The notes beneath the pieces were generated by a model. That model did not search any database. It was given only the letters and a program-made list of their open reading frames with translations, and was not told the origin of the DNA. The translations under genes were made by a program, and so were the position numbers. A DNA stretch of 41,714 nucleotides, from assembly GCF_018780625.1 (NCBI RefSeq), contig NZ_JADMJK010000082.1, positions 1-41,714 on the forward strand, in the 5' to 3' direction. Positions 27,999 through 36,795 of the stretch are shown here, in pieces (the stretch's first letter is position 1; every line of letters starts with the position of its first letter). The stretch comes from Polaromonas sp. GTDB lineage: Bacteria; Pseudomonadota; Gammaproteobacteria; Burkholderiales; Burkholderiaceae_C.

Positions 27999-28274
27999 GT
28001 GGTAAACCGCATTGTCCCTGCCATCCTGATTGCGCTGCTGGTGTTGTTTCATGCGCAACTCTGGAATGGCCGGGGCAGTCTTCCCAGCGTACGCGAGATG
28101 CAGCAGCGGCTGGACAAGCAACTTGCAGAAAATGTGCAGGCCCAGGCCAGCAACGACCAGTTGGCCGCCGAAGTCAAGGATCTCCAGGAGGGCCTGGAAA
28201 TGGTTGAAGAAAAGGCGCGCAGCGAGTTGGGCATGGTCAAGCCCAACGAAATTTTTGTGCAAATCACTCCTTAA
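27999..28274 (+). CDS. ftsB: Cell division protein FtsB
   Basis: The 91-residue protein starts at GTG 27999. An N-terminal membrane helix (about residues 4-18) is followed by a coiled-coil with repeated leucines and glutamines (PSVREMQQRLDKQLAENVQA). The end motif EKARSELGMVKPNEIFVQI is diagnostic of FtsB. It bridges FtsL and FtsQ in the divisome. It follows eno by 35 bp, the eno-ftsB pairing found across proteobacteria. Confidence 0.9.
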   Translation: MVNRIVPAILIALLVLFHAQLWNGRGSLPSVREMQQRLDKQLAENVQAQASNDQLAAEVKDLQEGLEMVEEKARSELGMVKPNEIFVQITP

Positions 28275-28289
28275 ACGCAAGCGGCCCTC

Positions 28290-28314
28290 CCCGCGCCTTG
28301 CAGCGCGGGCTCTT
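28290..28314 (+). terminator. Candidate terminator after ftsB
   Basis: CCCGCGC (28290-28296) pairs with GCGCGGG (28303-28309) around a 6-nt loop, followed by CTCTTTTA. The U-run is short and interrupted, so efficiency is uncertain. Confidence 0.5.
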
Positions 28315-28350
28315 TTATCCCTGCGTTTTACTTGATCTTCTGGCCTGACG

Positions 28351-28830
28351 ATGCTGAAAATTGCCTTGGCTGGCGCAGCCAACACGGGGAAGCTGGAACT
28401 GGCGGCGGCCTTGACCCGGGCGCTGCAAGCCTGCGGGGAACATGCATTCGAGGTGGTGGTGGCCGACACGCCAGAACGCCTGACAGGCCTTGCGCCAAAC
28501 AACCTGACCCTGCTCATGGGGCTGAAAATCCGGCAAGCATCGGCATGCTCCGCAGGAACACTGGAAGCCGAGGACGGACTGATTCGGACTGCATTGGCAA
28601 ACGCTGGCGTGCCTTACCAGGTGATTTACGGCGAGGGCGAGGAACGCCTTGCCCAGGCGCTCCAGGCGGCTCAACGCCTGCTGTTGCCCCGCTCTTGGAT
28701 GCTGTTGCCAGGCGGCCAAGCCGGCAAGCCCAAGACCAGCCCTTGGGTCTGGATGTGCGATAAATGCAGCGACCCGCAGTGCGAACATCGGCTGCTGAGT
28801 GCGCTGCTGGCCCACCGCAGCAAGGCTTGA
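28351..28830 (+). CDS. Uncharacterised protein with degenerate P-loop and C-terminal Cys cluster
   Basis: I do not know the family of this 159-residue protein. The N terminus MLKIALAGAANTGKLELAAAL looks like a Walker A region, G8-x4-GK14, but the Ser/Thr after the lysine is Leu15. The middle has strand-helix alternation (EVVVADTPERL, TLLMGLKI). The C terminus contains C136, C139, C144 and H146 in the pattern CxxCx4CxH, suggesting a bound zinc or Fe-S. It lies after ftsB, separated by a terminator-like hairpin, and converges on hslO with 17 bp between stops. Function is unknown. Confidence 0.75.
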   Translation: MLKIALAGAANTGKLELAAALTRALQACGEHAFEVVVADTPERLTGLAPNNLTLLMGLKIRQASACSAGTLEAEDGLIRTALANAGVPYQVIYGEGEERLAQALQAAQRLLLPRSWMLLPGGQAGKPKTSPWVWMCDKCSDPQCEHRLLSALLAHRSKA

Positions 28831-28837
28831 GCCGCTT

Positions 28838-28859
28838 TATTGGACCGTTATTGGACCGT
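28838..28859. repeat. 11-bp tandem duplication at the hslO stop
   Basis: TATTGGACCGT occurs twice in tandem (28838-28848 and 28849-28859). The hslO TAA stop lies at the junction, so the duplication affects only its last codons and the 17-bp gap to the neighbouring gene. Confidence 0.85.
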
Positions 28860-29810
28860 TGAAGGCGGCTGATGGCCCTGATGGGTAAAAACCTGCGCCG
28901 CATCCACGGGATCGAACACGTACTGCGCCCCGCAGAACTCGCACCCCACCTCGACGTTGCCGCGTTCGGCAATGATGCCTTCAATCTCATCCGTGCCCAG
29001 ACTGCGCAGCATGTTGCGCACGCGCTCCCGCGAGCAGCTGCATGCAAAATGCGGCGTCAAGGGCTCAAAGCGCGTGATGGGCTCTTGCCAGAACAGACGA
29101 TGCAAAATCGTATCCACATCCAGCGTCAGCAGCTCTTCCCGCTTAAGCGTGCCGGCCAGCAAGGCAATGCGCCGGTAGTCTTCATTCACGCCGATCTGGT
29201 CTTCATTGGCATCGCGGTCGGTCTGCCCTTCAAGGTTGCCCTCCCCCTTGACAGGCAGGCGCTGGATCAGCAGGCCCGCCGCTATGTTCCCGTCCGCGGC
29301 CAGAATCAGTTTGGTGTCGAGCTGCTCGCTTTGTAGCATGTAGTGCTCCAGCACTTCGCTCAGGTTTTCAAGTTTTTCGCGCTGGTCGCCAAACAGCGGC
29401 ACCACGCCCTGGTAAGGCTGCTGACCCGGAAACTTGTCTTTTGGGTCCAGCGTGATGGCGCAGCGCCCTTCGTTATTCACGTTGACCAGCTGGCTTAGCG
29501 AGCTACCCTGATCCACAGAACCCGTCACGGTCGCGGTCGCGCGCAGACCCAAGTCGGGCTGTACCTCGGCCACGGCCAGCTTGACTGGTCCATCGCCAAA
29601 AATCTGCAGCACCAGCGCGCCATTGAACTTGATGTTGCCCTGCATCAGGGCGCCCGCCGCCGTCATTTCACCGAGCAGGTGCATCACCTCGACCGGGTAA
29701 CCGCCGGCCGCCTCGCGGCGCTTGAGGATTTCTTGCCAGGAATCGGTCAGGCGCACGAGCATGCCGCGCACGGGCAGGCCGTCAAAGATAAATTTATGGA
29801 GTTCGGACAT
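28848..29810 (-). CDS. hslO: Redox-regulated chaperone Hsp33
   Basis: The 320-residue protein is Hsp33, a holdase that becomes active when four zinc-binding cysteines oxidise. The cysteines are visible as CSC at about 257-259 and CEFC at about 289-292 near the C terminus, the CxC...CxxC redox switch. The N-terminal domain opens LHKFIFDGLPVRG and has GDGPVKLAVAEVQPD. It is downstream of the gamma-carbonic-anhydrase-like gene by 53 bp in the same direction. Confidence 0.95.
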   Translation of the reverse strand: MSELHKFIFDGLPVRGMLVRLTDSWQEILKRREAAGGYPVEVMHLLGEMTAAGALMQGNIKFNGALVLQIFGDGPVKLAVAEVQPDLGLRATATVTGSVDQGSSLSQLVNVNNEGRCAITLDPKDKFPGQQPYQGVVPLFGDQREKLENLSEVLEHYMLQSEQLDTKLILAADGNIAAGLLIQRLPVKGEGNLEGQTDRDANEDQIGVNEDYRRIALLAGTLKREELLTLDVDTILHRLFWQEPITRFEPLTPHFACSCSRERVRNMLRSLGTDEIEGIIAERGNVEVGCEFCGAQYVFDPVDAAQVFTHQGHQPPSTVQ

Positions 29811-29863
29811 GGCTTAGGCGTAAAAGAGTGCAGGCTGAGTGGAAGAAAACGAAAGCTGGCCGC

Positions 29864-30388
29864 TCAGGCCAGCTTCTTGAGCCCGGCTTTATAGCGACGG
29901 GCATTGTTTATATAGCGCTGGGCGCTCATTTTTAAACCCTCTATCTGCTCTTCAGAGAGCTGGCGCACCGCTTTGGCCGGACTGCCGAAGATCATGGATC
30001 CGTCGGGAAACTCTTTCCCCTCGGTCACCAGCGAGCCCGCGCCCACCAGGCAATTTTTGCCAATTTTGGCGCCATTGAGGATCACGGCCTGAATGCCGAT
30101 CAGCGAGCCGTCGCCAATGGTGCAGCCATGCAGCATGACCTGATGGCCCACGGTCACGTTTTCGCCAATGGTCAAGGGCACGCCCTGGTCGGTGTGAAGC
30201 ACGCTGCTGTCCTGGATATTGGAGCCCTTGCCCACCGTAATGGCGTCCATGTCGCCCCGGATCACCACGCCAAACCAGACGCTGCTGTCCTCGGCCAATG
30301 TCACGTTGCCCATGACCTGCGCGCTGTCAGCGACCCAAGCGGATGGATGCAGGGTGGGAATCAAATCGTCGAGTTGATAAATCGCCAT
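29864..30388 (-). CDS. Gamma-carbonic-anhydrase-like left-handed beta-helix protein
   Basis: From the ATG at 30388 the protein has 174 residues; the longer open frame to 30553 overlaps the divergent gene and is rejected. Hexapeptide repeats such as [43 protein letters not shown] and [16 protein letters not shown] form a trimeric beta-helix. Three histidines (HTD, GHQ and MLHGC) match the gamma-class metal site. Family members include YrdA and CaiE-like proteins; activity as carbonic anhydrase is not assured. It precedes hslO. Confidence 0.88.
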   Translation of the reverse strand: MAIYQLDDLIPTLHPSAWVADSAQVMGNVTLAEDSSVWFGVVIRGDMDAITVGKGSNIQDSSVLHTDQGVPLTIGENVTVGHQVMLHGCTIGDGSLIGIQAVILNGAKIGKNCLVGAGSLVTEGKEFPDGSMIFGSPAKAVRQLSEEQIEGLKMSAQRYINNARRYKAGLKKLA

Positions 30389-30478
30389 GGCGTGTCCTTT
30401 AATAGGTGGTCTGCGGTGTGTTGGGGTAAGCCTGGATTGTACGGAGCCGCCTTCGCGCCCGTCGTCGACAATCCAGCC

Positions 30479-31300
30479 ATGCCCAACACTCGCCTCCCCG
30501 CCGAATTGCGACAGCTTGCCCTGCAAGCCCTGATGGAAGCTGATCCACAACAAAAAGTGCTTCTAGCCCATGCCTTGCAAGAAAACTCTGCTGCTTTTTT
30601 TATAGCACATGATACTGTTTTACAGCCACCGACCGGCCTGCCCGGGTGCCCGGCGCGGCCGGAGTTGCGAGTCCACCTGGACATGCCCAGGCGTTCGGCC
30701 TTCACCCAGGAAGGTCTGGCCGCCCTGCTGCACGCCGTGACGCACATTGAGTTCAACGCCATCAACCTGGCACTCGATGCCGCCTGGCGTTTTTCAGGCA
30801 TGCCGCCCGCGTACTACCTGGACTGGGTGAAAGTGGCGGCTGAAGAGGCGCAACACTTCAGCCTGCTGCAAGCCCTGCTGCAAAGCATGGGTTACAGCTA
30901 CGGCGACTTTCCCGGGCATACTGGCCTGTGGGACATGACTGAAAAAACCGAAGGCGACGTGCTGGCGCGCATGGCCCTGGTGCCACGCACGCTGGAAGCC
31001 CGGGGGCTGGACGCCACGCCCCCCATGCAGGCCAAGCTGCGCAAGGTCGGCACCCCCGACGCCCTGCGCGCGGTCGCCATTCTGGACATCATTCTGCGCG
31101 ACGAAATCGGCCACGTAGCCATCGGCAATCACTGGTACCGCGTGCTGTGCGCCCAGCGCGGCCTGGAACCGCTGGCCACCTACGCCAGGCTGGCCCGGCA
31201 GTACGGCGCACCCCGCCTGAAGGGCCCGCTGAACCTCGCCGCCCGCCGCGATGCCGGGTTTGACGAAGCCGAACTGGCCCTGTTGAGCGCAAGCACCTGA
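30479..31300 (+). CDS. DUF455 ferritin-like protein
   Basis: From the ATG at 30479 the protein has 273 residues. It has a ferritin-like di-iron pattern: [12 protein letters not shown] (about 89-100), [13 protein letters not shown] (about 122-134) and later [14 protein letters not shown]. The Glu and E-x2-H residues are those of DUF455, which is related to MiaE-type hydroxylases. The substrate is unknown. Residues 38-43 (AAFFIA) come from a 17-bp AT-rich palindromic element near the N terminus. It diverges from the gamma-carbonic-anhydrase-like gene with 90 bp between starts. Confidence 0.85.
   Translation: MPNTRLPAELRQLALQALMEADPQQKVLLAHALQENSAAFFIAHDTVLQPPTGLPGCPARPELRVHLDMPRRSAFTQEGLAALLHAVTHIEFNAINLALDAAWRFSGMPPAYYLDWVKVAAEEAQHFSLLQALLQSMGYSYGDFPGHTGLWDMTEKTEGDVLARMALVPRTLEARGLDATPPMQAKLRKVGTPDALRAVAILDIILRDEIGHVAIGNHWYRVLCAQRGLEPLATYARLARQYGAPRLKGPLNLAARRDAGFDEAELALLSAST
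30590..30606. repeat. 17-bp GCTG-TAGC palindromic element inside the DUF455 gene
   Basis: GCTGCTTTTTTTATAGC encodes AAFFIA with GCT in codon phase. It matches the coaBC coding-strand copy at 15 of 17 positions. The gene is otherwise GC-rich. Confidence 0.55.
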
Positions 31301-31385
31301 GGCTACGCTTTGTAACAACGAAAAAAATTGAAGGGCGCTAGACTGAAACCGATCAAAAAAAGTAGGCACCACAGGGAGGTAGCTC

Positions 31386-32660
31386 ATGATCCGGTACTTC
31401 GCTCCAAGCATTCCATCGCGTCTGCCTGCAGACATCGCGCTGCAGTTGCCGCAAGGCCAGCATCTGGGCCAGCCCGATGCGCCGGTCAAGCTGTCGTTTT
31501 CAAAATGGTCGGGCATCGCCCGCCTCAAGGCCGGCCAGATCGGTGCGCTGGCCGAAGACTATGTGGAGGGCAAACTGCAGATTGACGGCGCCATGCGCGA
31601 TGTCATGCGCGCCGTCACCACGCTGCTGCCCGGAAACCCGGTGGAAAGCAACAGCGGCTGGTGGTCCGGGCTGCTGCAACACGCCAGATCGCTGGGCGCC
31701 CACACGCCCGCAAAAGATGCCGCCCAGGTGCAGTTTCATTACGACGTTTCAGACGCGTTTTATGCGCTGTGGCTGGACCCGCGCCAGGTCTACTCATGCG
31801 CCTATTACCGGGACTTCAGTGCGTTGACCGACACGCCCACCGCGTTGGCGCGCGCCCAGGAAGCCAAACTGGACCACATCTGCCGCAAGCTCATGCTGCA
31901 ACCCGGCGAGCGTTTTCTGGATGTTGGCTCGGGCTGGGGCGCGCTGCTGCTGTGGGCGGCCGAGCATTACGGCGTCGATGCCACCGGCATCACGCTGTCA
32001 AGAAACCAGCATGCCCATGTGCAGCAACTGATTGCGGCAAAAGGCCTGGGCCACCACGTGCGGGTGGAACTGCGCGACTACCGCGACCTGGCCGAAGACC
32101 AGCCCTTCAACAAAATATCTTCCGTTGGCATGTTTGAGCATGTGGGGCGCGAGAACATGACCGCCTACTTTGAAAAGGTCCTGCGCCTGCTCACCCCCGG
32201 CGGCATGGTGCTGAACCACGGCATCACGGCCGGCGGGCTTGAAAACCGGCAGCTGGGCGCCGGCATGGGTGACTTTATTGAAAAATACATCTTTCCGGGC
32301 GGTGAGTTGCTGCACGTCAGCGCCGTGCTGGAGCACCTGTCGCGCGCCGGGCTGGAGATGGTCGACACCGAAAACCTGAGGCCGCACTACGCCCGCACGC
32401 TGTGGGACTGGTCGGACGCCCTGGAGGCCAGGCTCGATGAAGCCCGGCAGGTGCTGGCCGCAGACGGCGGACCGGAGCGCGCCGAGAAAACCCTGCGCGC
32501 CTACCGCCTGTATCTGGCCGGCAGCGCCACGAGTTTTGAACAAGGCTGGCTGTCGCTGCACCAGATCCTGGCGACCCGGCCCTCGGGCGACGTGCGGCAA
32601 TTGCCAATAAAAGGCGCCCGGTCGGTATACCCTTTCAGCCGGGACTATATGTACCACTGA
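31386..32660 (+). CDS. cfa: Cyclopropane-fatty-acyl-phospholipid synthase-like methyltransferase
   Basis: The 424-residue protein has the CFA/mycolic-acid-synthase fold. An N-terminal lipid-interacting part runs to about residue 115, then YDVSDAFYALWLDPRQVYSCAYY gives the family start motif. SAM motif I is FLDVGSGWGALLLWAAE, and a later VGMFEHVGRENMTAYF is strongly conserved. It adds a methylene from SAM across cis-unsaturated acyl chains in membrane phospholipids, often during stationary or acid stress. The start ATG follows a strong GGGAGGT. Other SAM-dependent acyl modifications are possible, since several paralogues exist in this family. Confidence 0.85.
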   Translation: MIRYFAPSIPSRLPADIALQLPQGQHLGQPDAPVKLSFSKWSGIARLKAGQIGALAEDYVEGKLQIDGAMRDVMRAVTTLLPGNPVESNSGWWSGLLQHARSLGAHTPAKDAAQVQFHYDVSDAFYALWLDPRQVYSCAYYRDFSALTDTPTALARAQEAKLDHICRKLMLQPGERFLDVGSGWGALLLWAAEHYGVDATGITLSRNQHAHVQQLIAAKGLGHHVRVELRDYRDLAEDQPFNKISSVGMFEHVGRENMTAYFEKVLRLLTPGGMVLNHGITAGGLENRQLGAGMGDFIEKYIFPGGELLHVSAVLEHLSRAGLEMVDTENLRPHYARTLWDWSDALEARLDEARQVLAADGGPERAEKTLRAYRLYLAGSATSFEQGWLSLHQILATRPSGDVRQLPIKGARSVYPFSRDYMYH

Positions 32661-32693
32661 GCGTCCTGGCCGTGCGTCTGGCTGGTTTGGAAT

Positions 32694-33611
32694 TCAGCCG
32701 CGCGGATGATGCTCCGCATGCAGCGCCTTGAGGCGCTCCCTGGCCACATGGGTGTAAATCGTGGTGGTCGAAATATCGGCATGCCCCAGCAGCAACTGCA
32801 CGGCGCGCAGGTCAGCGCCGTGGTTCAACAAATGGGTAGCAAACGCATGGCGCAAAGTATGCGGCGACAGCGGTGACGTGATTCCCGCCAGGCCCGCATA
32901 CTTTTTGACAAGCTTCCAGAACATGACCCGGCTCATGCCATGGCCGTGGCCTGTCACAAACAAGTCCTCGGTTTGCTGGCCGCCCAAAATCGCCGGCCGT
33001 GCCTCGGCCAGATACAGCACCACCCATTCCCGCGCCACCTGCCCGAAAGGCACCAGCCGCTCCTTGCCGCCCTTGCCCATGACGCGCAGCACGCCTTCAT
33101 TGAGCCCGAGGTGAAAGGTCTTGAGACCGACCAGCTCGCTCACGCGCAGGCCACTGGCATACATCAGCTCCAGCATGGCGCGGTCGCGCTGCCCCAGCGC
33201 TTCATCGTCGGCGGGCGCTGCCAGCAAGGCATCGACCTGGGCTTCGCTCATGGTTTTGGGCACCCGCAGCGCCTGCCTGGCCGCCTGGAGCTTCAGCGTG
33301 GGATCTGCCGCAATGAGACGCTCACGCAGCGCCCAGCGAAAGTAGCGCTTGAACACCGTCAGGCGCCGGTTCGCGGACGTTGCCTTGGTGGCCTCGTGCA
33401 TCGCGGAAAAGTACGCTGCCAGATCGCTCTCCAGCGTCTCGTCGAGCAGCCGGCAACGCTGCTCGGGCGCGCCCAGCCAGCGCGCGTAAAGCGTCAAATC
33501 GCGCCGGTACGCCTCCAGCGTGTTTTTGCTCAAGCCGTCTTCCAGCCACACAGCATCGACAAACCCGTCAATGCTGTGCTGGCTGGCGGGCAACAAACCC
33601 GACGACCGCAA
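32694..33611 (-). CDS. xerD: Tyrosine recombinase XerD
   Basis: The 305-residue recombinase has the N-terminal SAM-like core-binding domain (IDGFVDAVWLEDGLSKNTLEAYRRDL) and all catalytic residues: R156 in SGLRVSEL, K180 or K183 in MGKGGKERLV, H251 and R254 in HTLRHAFATHLL, H277 in LLGHADIS, and nucleophile Y286. With XerC it resolves chromosome dimers at dif. The start appears to be TTG at 33611, since an in-frame stop lies just upstream and no ATG fits. It lies 13 bp after the second Bug gene in the same direction. Confidence 0.92.
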   Translation of the reverse strand: MRSSGLLPASQHSIDGFVDAVWLEDGLSKNTLEAYRRDLTLYARWLGAPEQRCRLLDETLESDLAAYFSAMHEATKATSANRRLTVFKRYFRWALRERLIAADPTLKLQAARQALRVPKTMSEAQVDALLAAPADDEALGQRDRAMLELMYASGLRVSELVGLKTFHLGLNEGVLRVMGKGGKERLVPFGQVAREWVVLYLAEARPAILGGQQTEDLFVTGHGHGMSRVMFWKLVKKYAGLAGITSPLSPHTLRHAFATHLLNHGADLRAVQLLLGHADISTTTIYTHVARERLKALHAEHHPRG

Positions 33612-33624
33612 TTTACTGACTCAC

Positions 33625-34605
33625 TTACTCAAGCTTGAGCTTGGAAGTCTCGACCACCTTCTTGTAGACCTCGTACTCAGCCTTGATCTGCGCCGCAAAC
33701 TGCTCTGGCGTGTTGGCAACGACCAGCGAGCCCGTGTCCTCAATGCGTTTACGCACAGCCGGATCTTCAAGCGACTTCTTGACACCCGCATTGAGCTTGT
33801 CAACGATGTCTTTTGGCAGGCCCTTGGGGCCCAACATGCCGTAGTACGCCATGCGGTTCACAGGCTCCAGCCCCACTTCCTTGAAGGTCGGCACATCGGG
33901 CAACACTGCCAGCCGCTGGGGCGCGGCCACCACGATGGCGATCAGTCGCTTTTGCTGGATGAAAGGCAGCGCGGAAGGCAGGTTGTCAAAAATGACGGGG
34001 ACCTGGCCCGCCACGGTGTCGTTCAGGGCCGGGCCAGCGCCGCGGTAGGGAATGTGGGTGATGAATGTGCCGCTGAGGTTTTTATACAGCTCCATTTGCA
34101 GGTGGCCAATGCCGCCCGTGCCCGAGGAGGCGAAGGAGTACTTGCCAGGGTTCTTTTTAAGCTCCGCCACGAACTCCTTGTAGGTCCTGGCCGGAAAACT
34201 GGGGTGCACCGCGATCACATTGGGGGTTGCGGCAATATTGATGACGGGCGTGAAGTCGGTCAGCGGGTTGTACGGAATTTTGGGGTTGATGGCCGGATTG
34301 GCCGCCGTGGTGGACACCGTCGCCATGCCCAGCGAATAGCCGTCCGGCGCCGCGCGGGCCGTTTCAGAGGCACCGACCACACCACCGCCACCGGCCTTGT
34401 TTTCAACAATGACGGTTTGGCCCAGCGCCTTGCCCAATGGCTCGGAAATCACACGCGCCACGATGTCAGTCGTTCCGCCCGGCGCAAACGGCACCTGCAG
34501 TTTGATGACCTTGCTGGGATAGGCCTGTGCCCAAACGGAACCGGTCCCGGCGAGGAGCGCCAGAGCAGAGAGTGTGGACAAGGAAAAAAGAAAACGGCGT
34601 TGCAT
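33625..34605 (-). CDS. Bug/TctC-family periplasmic binding protein
   Basis: From the ATG at 34605 the protein has 326 residues; the open frame to 34689 is an upstream extension before AAGGA (ribosome site) and is rejected. A signal peptide ends near SVWA-Q (about residue 27). AYPSKVIKLQVPFAPGGTTDIVAR is the conserved Bug opening, and later PDGYSLGMATVSTTAANP is typical. It captures a small carboxylate in the periplasm. No TctAB permease gene is visible. It shares direction and 13-bp spacing with xerD. Confidence 0.9.
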   Translation of the reverse strand: MQRRFLFSLSTLSALALLAGTGSVWAQAYPSKVIKLQVPFAPGGTTDIVARVISEPLGKALGQTVIVENKAGGGGVVGASETARAAPDGYSLGMATVSTTAANPAINPKIPYNPLTDFTPVINIAATPNVIAVHPSFPARTYKEFVAELKKNPGKYSFASSGTGGIGHLQMELYKNLSGTFITHIPYRGAGPALNDTVAGQVPVIFDNLPSALPFIQQKRLIAIVVAAPQRLAVLPDVPTFKEVGLEPVNRMAYYGMLGPKGLPKDIVDKLNAGVKKSLEDPAVRKRIEDTGSLVVANTPEQFAAQIKAEYEVYKKVVETSKLKLE

Positions 34606-34720
34606 AGTCACATCCTTACGATAAAAAGACAGCCTGAATGGTAAGCGCAAGTGGAAGGCTTGCTTATTGTGGATTACGCATAAGGGCAAACCCGGACATT
34701 TTGCGGTTATTCTCGGGCCG

Positions 34721-35626
34721 GTGAATTACGCCCAGCTCCTTTTTCCCGACTTTTCCCTGATTATTTGTGGCTACCTGGTCTGCCGCTACACCGCGCTCAA
34801 CCGCACGGTGTGGGCACAGGTGGAAAGCCTGGTGTACTACTTCCTGTTTCCGGTGCTGCTGTTTCAGTCGATTGTCAAAAGCCCGCTCGACCTGGTCGCG
34901 GCTTCCAGCCTGATCAGCGCCGGGCTGCTGATGGGACTGGCCGGCATTGCCATGGCCTACAGCCTGCCGCACCTGCCCTGGCTGGGCCGGTACATTGACA
35001 GGCGGGAACATGCGGCCAGCGCCCAGGTGGCCTTTCGGTTCAACTCCTTCATTGGCCTGGCGCTGGCCGAGCGGCTGGCGGGCAATGAAGGCCTGCTGCT
35101 GATTGCGGTGCTGATAGGTGTTTGCGTGCCGCTTTTTAATGTAGCGGCGGTCTGGCCCATGGCCAGGCATGCGCAGCGCGGCTTTCTGCGCGAGCTGGCG
35201 CGCAACCCGCTGATTCTGGCCACCGCCAGCGGCCTGGTGGCCAATCTGCTGGGGTTTTCGATGCCGCCCTGGCTGGAACCCACGGTCACGCGCATCGGGG
35301 CAGCCTCGCTGGCACTGGGTTTGATGGCCGCTGGCGCAGGCATGCAGTTTGGTCATTTGTCCCAGGCCAAAACCCTGGCGGTGGCGGTGCTCTCGATACG
35401 GCATCTGCTACTGCCGCTGGTGGCGCTGGGCCTGTCCACGGTATTCGGCCTGTCCCCCACGCAAACCACCATCCTGCTGGCATTTTCAGCCTTGCCTACC
35501 GCCTCCAGCGCCTATGTGCTGGCAGCGCGCATGGGCTACAACGGCGGCTACGTCGCGGGATTGGTGACACTGTCGACCGTGCTCGGCGTGGCGAGCCTGG
35601 CGTTTGCGCTAGGCGTGCTGCGCTAG
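34721..35626 (+). CDS. AEC-family (auxin efflux carrier-like) transporter
   Basis: The protein has 301 residues from the GTG at 34721. A TTG at 34667 would add 18 hydrophilic residues, so I prefer the GTG. About ten hydrophobic segments occur, with the characteristic LVYYFLFPVLLFQSIVK near residue 40, NVAAVWPMARHAQRG in the middle, and SALPTASSAYVLAARMGYNGGYVAGL near the C terminus. The family includes malate and auxin efflux carriers; the substrate here is unknown. It diverges from the Bug gene. Confidence 0.85.
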   Translation: MNYAQLLFPDFSLIICGYLVCRYTALNRTVWAQVESLVYYFLFPVLLFQSIVKSPLDLVAASSLISAGLLMGLAGIAMAYSLPHLPWLGRYIDRREHAASAQVAFRFNSFIGLALAERLAGNEGLLLIAVLIGVCVPLFNVAAVWPMARHAQRGFLRELARNPLILATASGLVANLLGFSMPPWLEPTVTRIGAASLALGLMAAGAGMQFGHLSQAKTLAVAVLSIRHLLLPLVALGLSTVFGLSPTQTTILLAFSALPTASSAYVLAARMGYNGGYVAGLVTLSTVLGVASLAFALGVLR

Positions 35627-35694
35627 GGCCAGATGCCGAATTCAAATTGACAATTTCCGGATTCGGCCAAGGCTTGAGCGGTGAGTGAGGCTGA

Positions 35695-36795
35695 TCAGGA
35701 AAGGGCCCACAGCACATGCTCCCTGACCAGCGCACTGGGGTGACTCCTGCGCGCCAGCAAGCTGGCTCTTATTTCGGCGTCCCCGACCGCTTCGCCAGCG
35801 CCCGCATGCAGCGCGTTTCCCATCGCCACCGCCAGGTTGCGCAGCCAGCGTTCGTGGCCAATCCGGCGAATCGGGCTGCCTTCGGTGAAGCGCAGGAACG
35901 CTTCCTCGGTCCAGGCCATCAGCGTCACCAGTTGCTGCCCCGTCAGGCCCTGGCGCTCGTCAAAGTCAGGCAAGGCGCTGCGTTGCGCAAACTTGTTCCA
36001 GGGACACACCAGCTGGCAATCGTCGCAGCCGTAAATGCGGTTGCCCATCAGCGGCCGCAGTTCCAGCGGAATCGATCCGGCATGTTCAATCGTCAGGTAA
36101 GAAATGCAACGGCGTGCGTCCAGCCTGTAAGGCGCCACGATGGCCTGTGTCGGGCACACATCGATGCAGGCGCTGCAACTGCCGCAGTGCGGCGTCACGG
36201 GTGCACTGGGCGGCAGCGCCAGGTCGACATAGATTTCACCCAAAAAGAACATCGACCCGGCCTCCCGGTTCAGCAGCAGCGTGTGCTTGCCGCGCCAGCC
36301 CTGGCCGCTGCGGGCGGCCAGCTCGGCTTCAAGCACCGGAGCCGAGTCGGTAAAGGCGCGGTGCCCCAGCGTTTGCACCTGCGCGGCAATCCGTTCAGCG
36401 AGCTTTTGCAGCCGCGCACGCATGACCTTGTGGTAGTCGCGGCCCCTGGCATAGACCGACACAATGCCCTCGGCAGGCCGCGTCAGCCGGCTCAGTTCCA
36501 GCGCCTGCCATTCGCCGGGCCGGGTCGGCGTGGCCGCCGGCAAATAATCCATGCGCGCCGTGATGACGCTCACGGTGCCCGGAATCAATTCGGCTGGACG
36601 GGCCCGTTTAAGCCCGTGCGCCGCCATGTAATGCATGTCACCCTGGAAACCTGCGGCCAGCCAGGCTGATAATCCGGGTTCTGCGGACGATAAATCAACG
36701 CCCGCAATGCCAATTTGCGAAAATCCAAGCTCGCGCGCCCACGTTTGAATTTGACTGACCAGTTGATGATTGAATTGATGACTGTTAAGGAGCAC
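35695..36795 (-). CDS. queG: Epoxyqueuosine reductase
   Basis: From the GTG at 36795 the protein has 366 residues, matching E. coli QueG length and N-terminal spacing: LVSQIQTWARELGF aligns with the E. coli helix at the same distance from the start. Open frame beyond this to 37284 is opposite tsaE and is rejected. It reduces epoxyqueuosine to queuosine in tRNA using cobalamin and two [4Fe-4S] clusters. The clusters are bound by HCGSCSACIDVCPT and YGCDDCQLVCPW. The catalytic Asp probably lies in the N-terminal domain. The 5' end overlaps tsaE on the opposite strand by 18-30 bp. Confidence 0.92.
   Translation of the reverse strand: MLLNSHQFNHQLVSQIQTWARELGFSQIGIAGVDLSSAEPGLSAWLAAGFQGDMHYMAAHGLKRARPAELIPGTVSVITARMDYLPAATPTRPGEWQALELSRLTRPAEGIVSVYARGRDYHKVMRARLQKLAERIAAQVQTLGHRAFTDSAPVLEAELAARSGQGWRGKHTLLLNREAGSMFFLGEIYVDLALPPSAPVTPHCGSCSACIDVCPTQAIVAPYRLDARRCISYLTIEHAGSIPLELRPLMGNRIYGCDDCQLVCPWNKFAQRSALPDFDERQGLTGQQLVTLMAWTEEAFLRFTEGSPIRRIGHERWLRNLAVAMGNALHAGAGEAVGDAEIRASLLARRSHPSALVREHVLWALS

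Noticed and set aside
35130-35152. Possible further copy of the GCT-AGC element in the AEC transporter gene
   Set aside because: The resemblance is limited to a few bases and the encoded FNVAAV segment fits the protein family.
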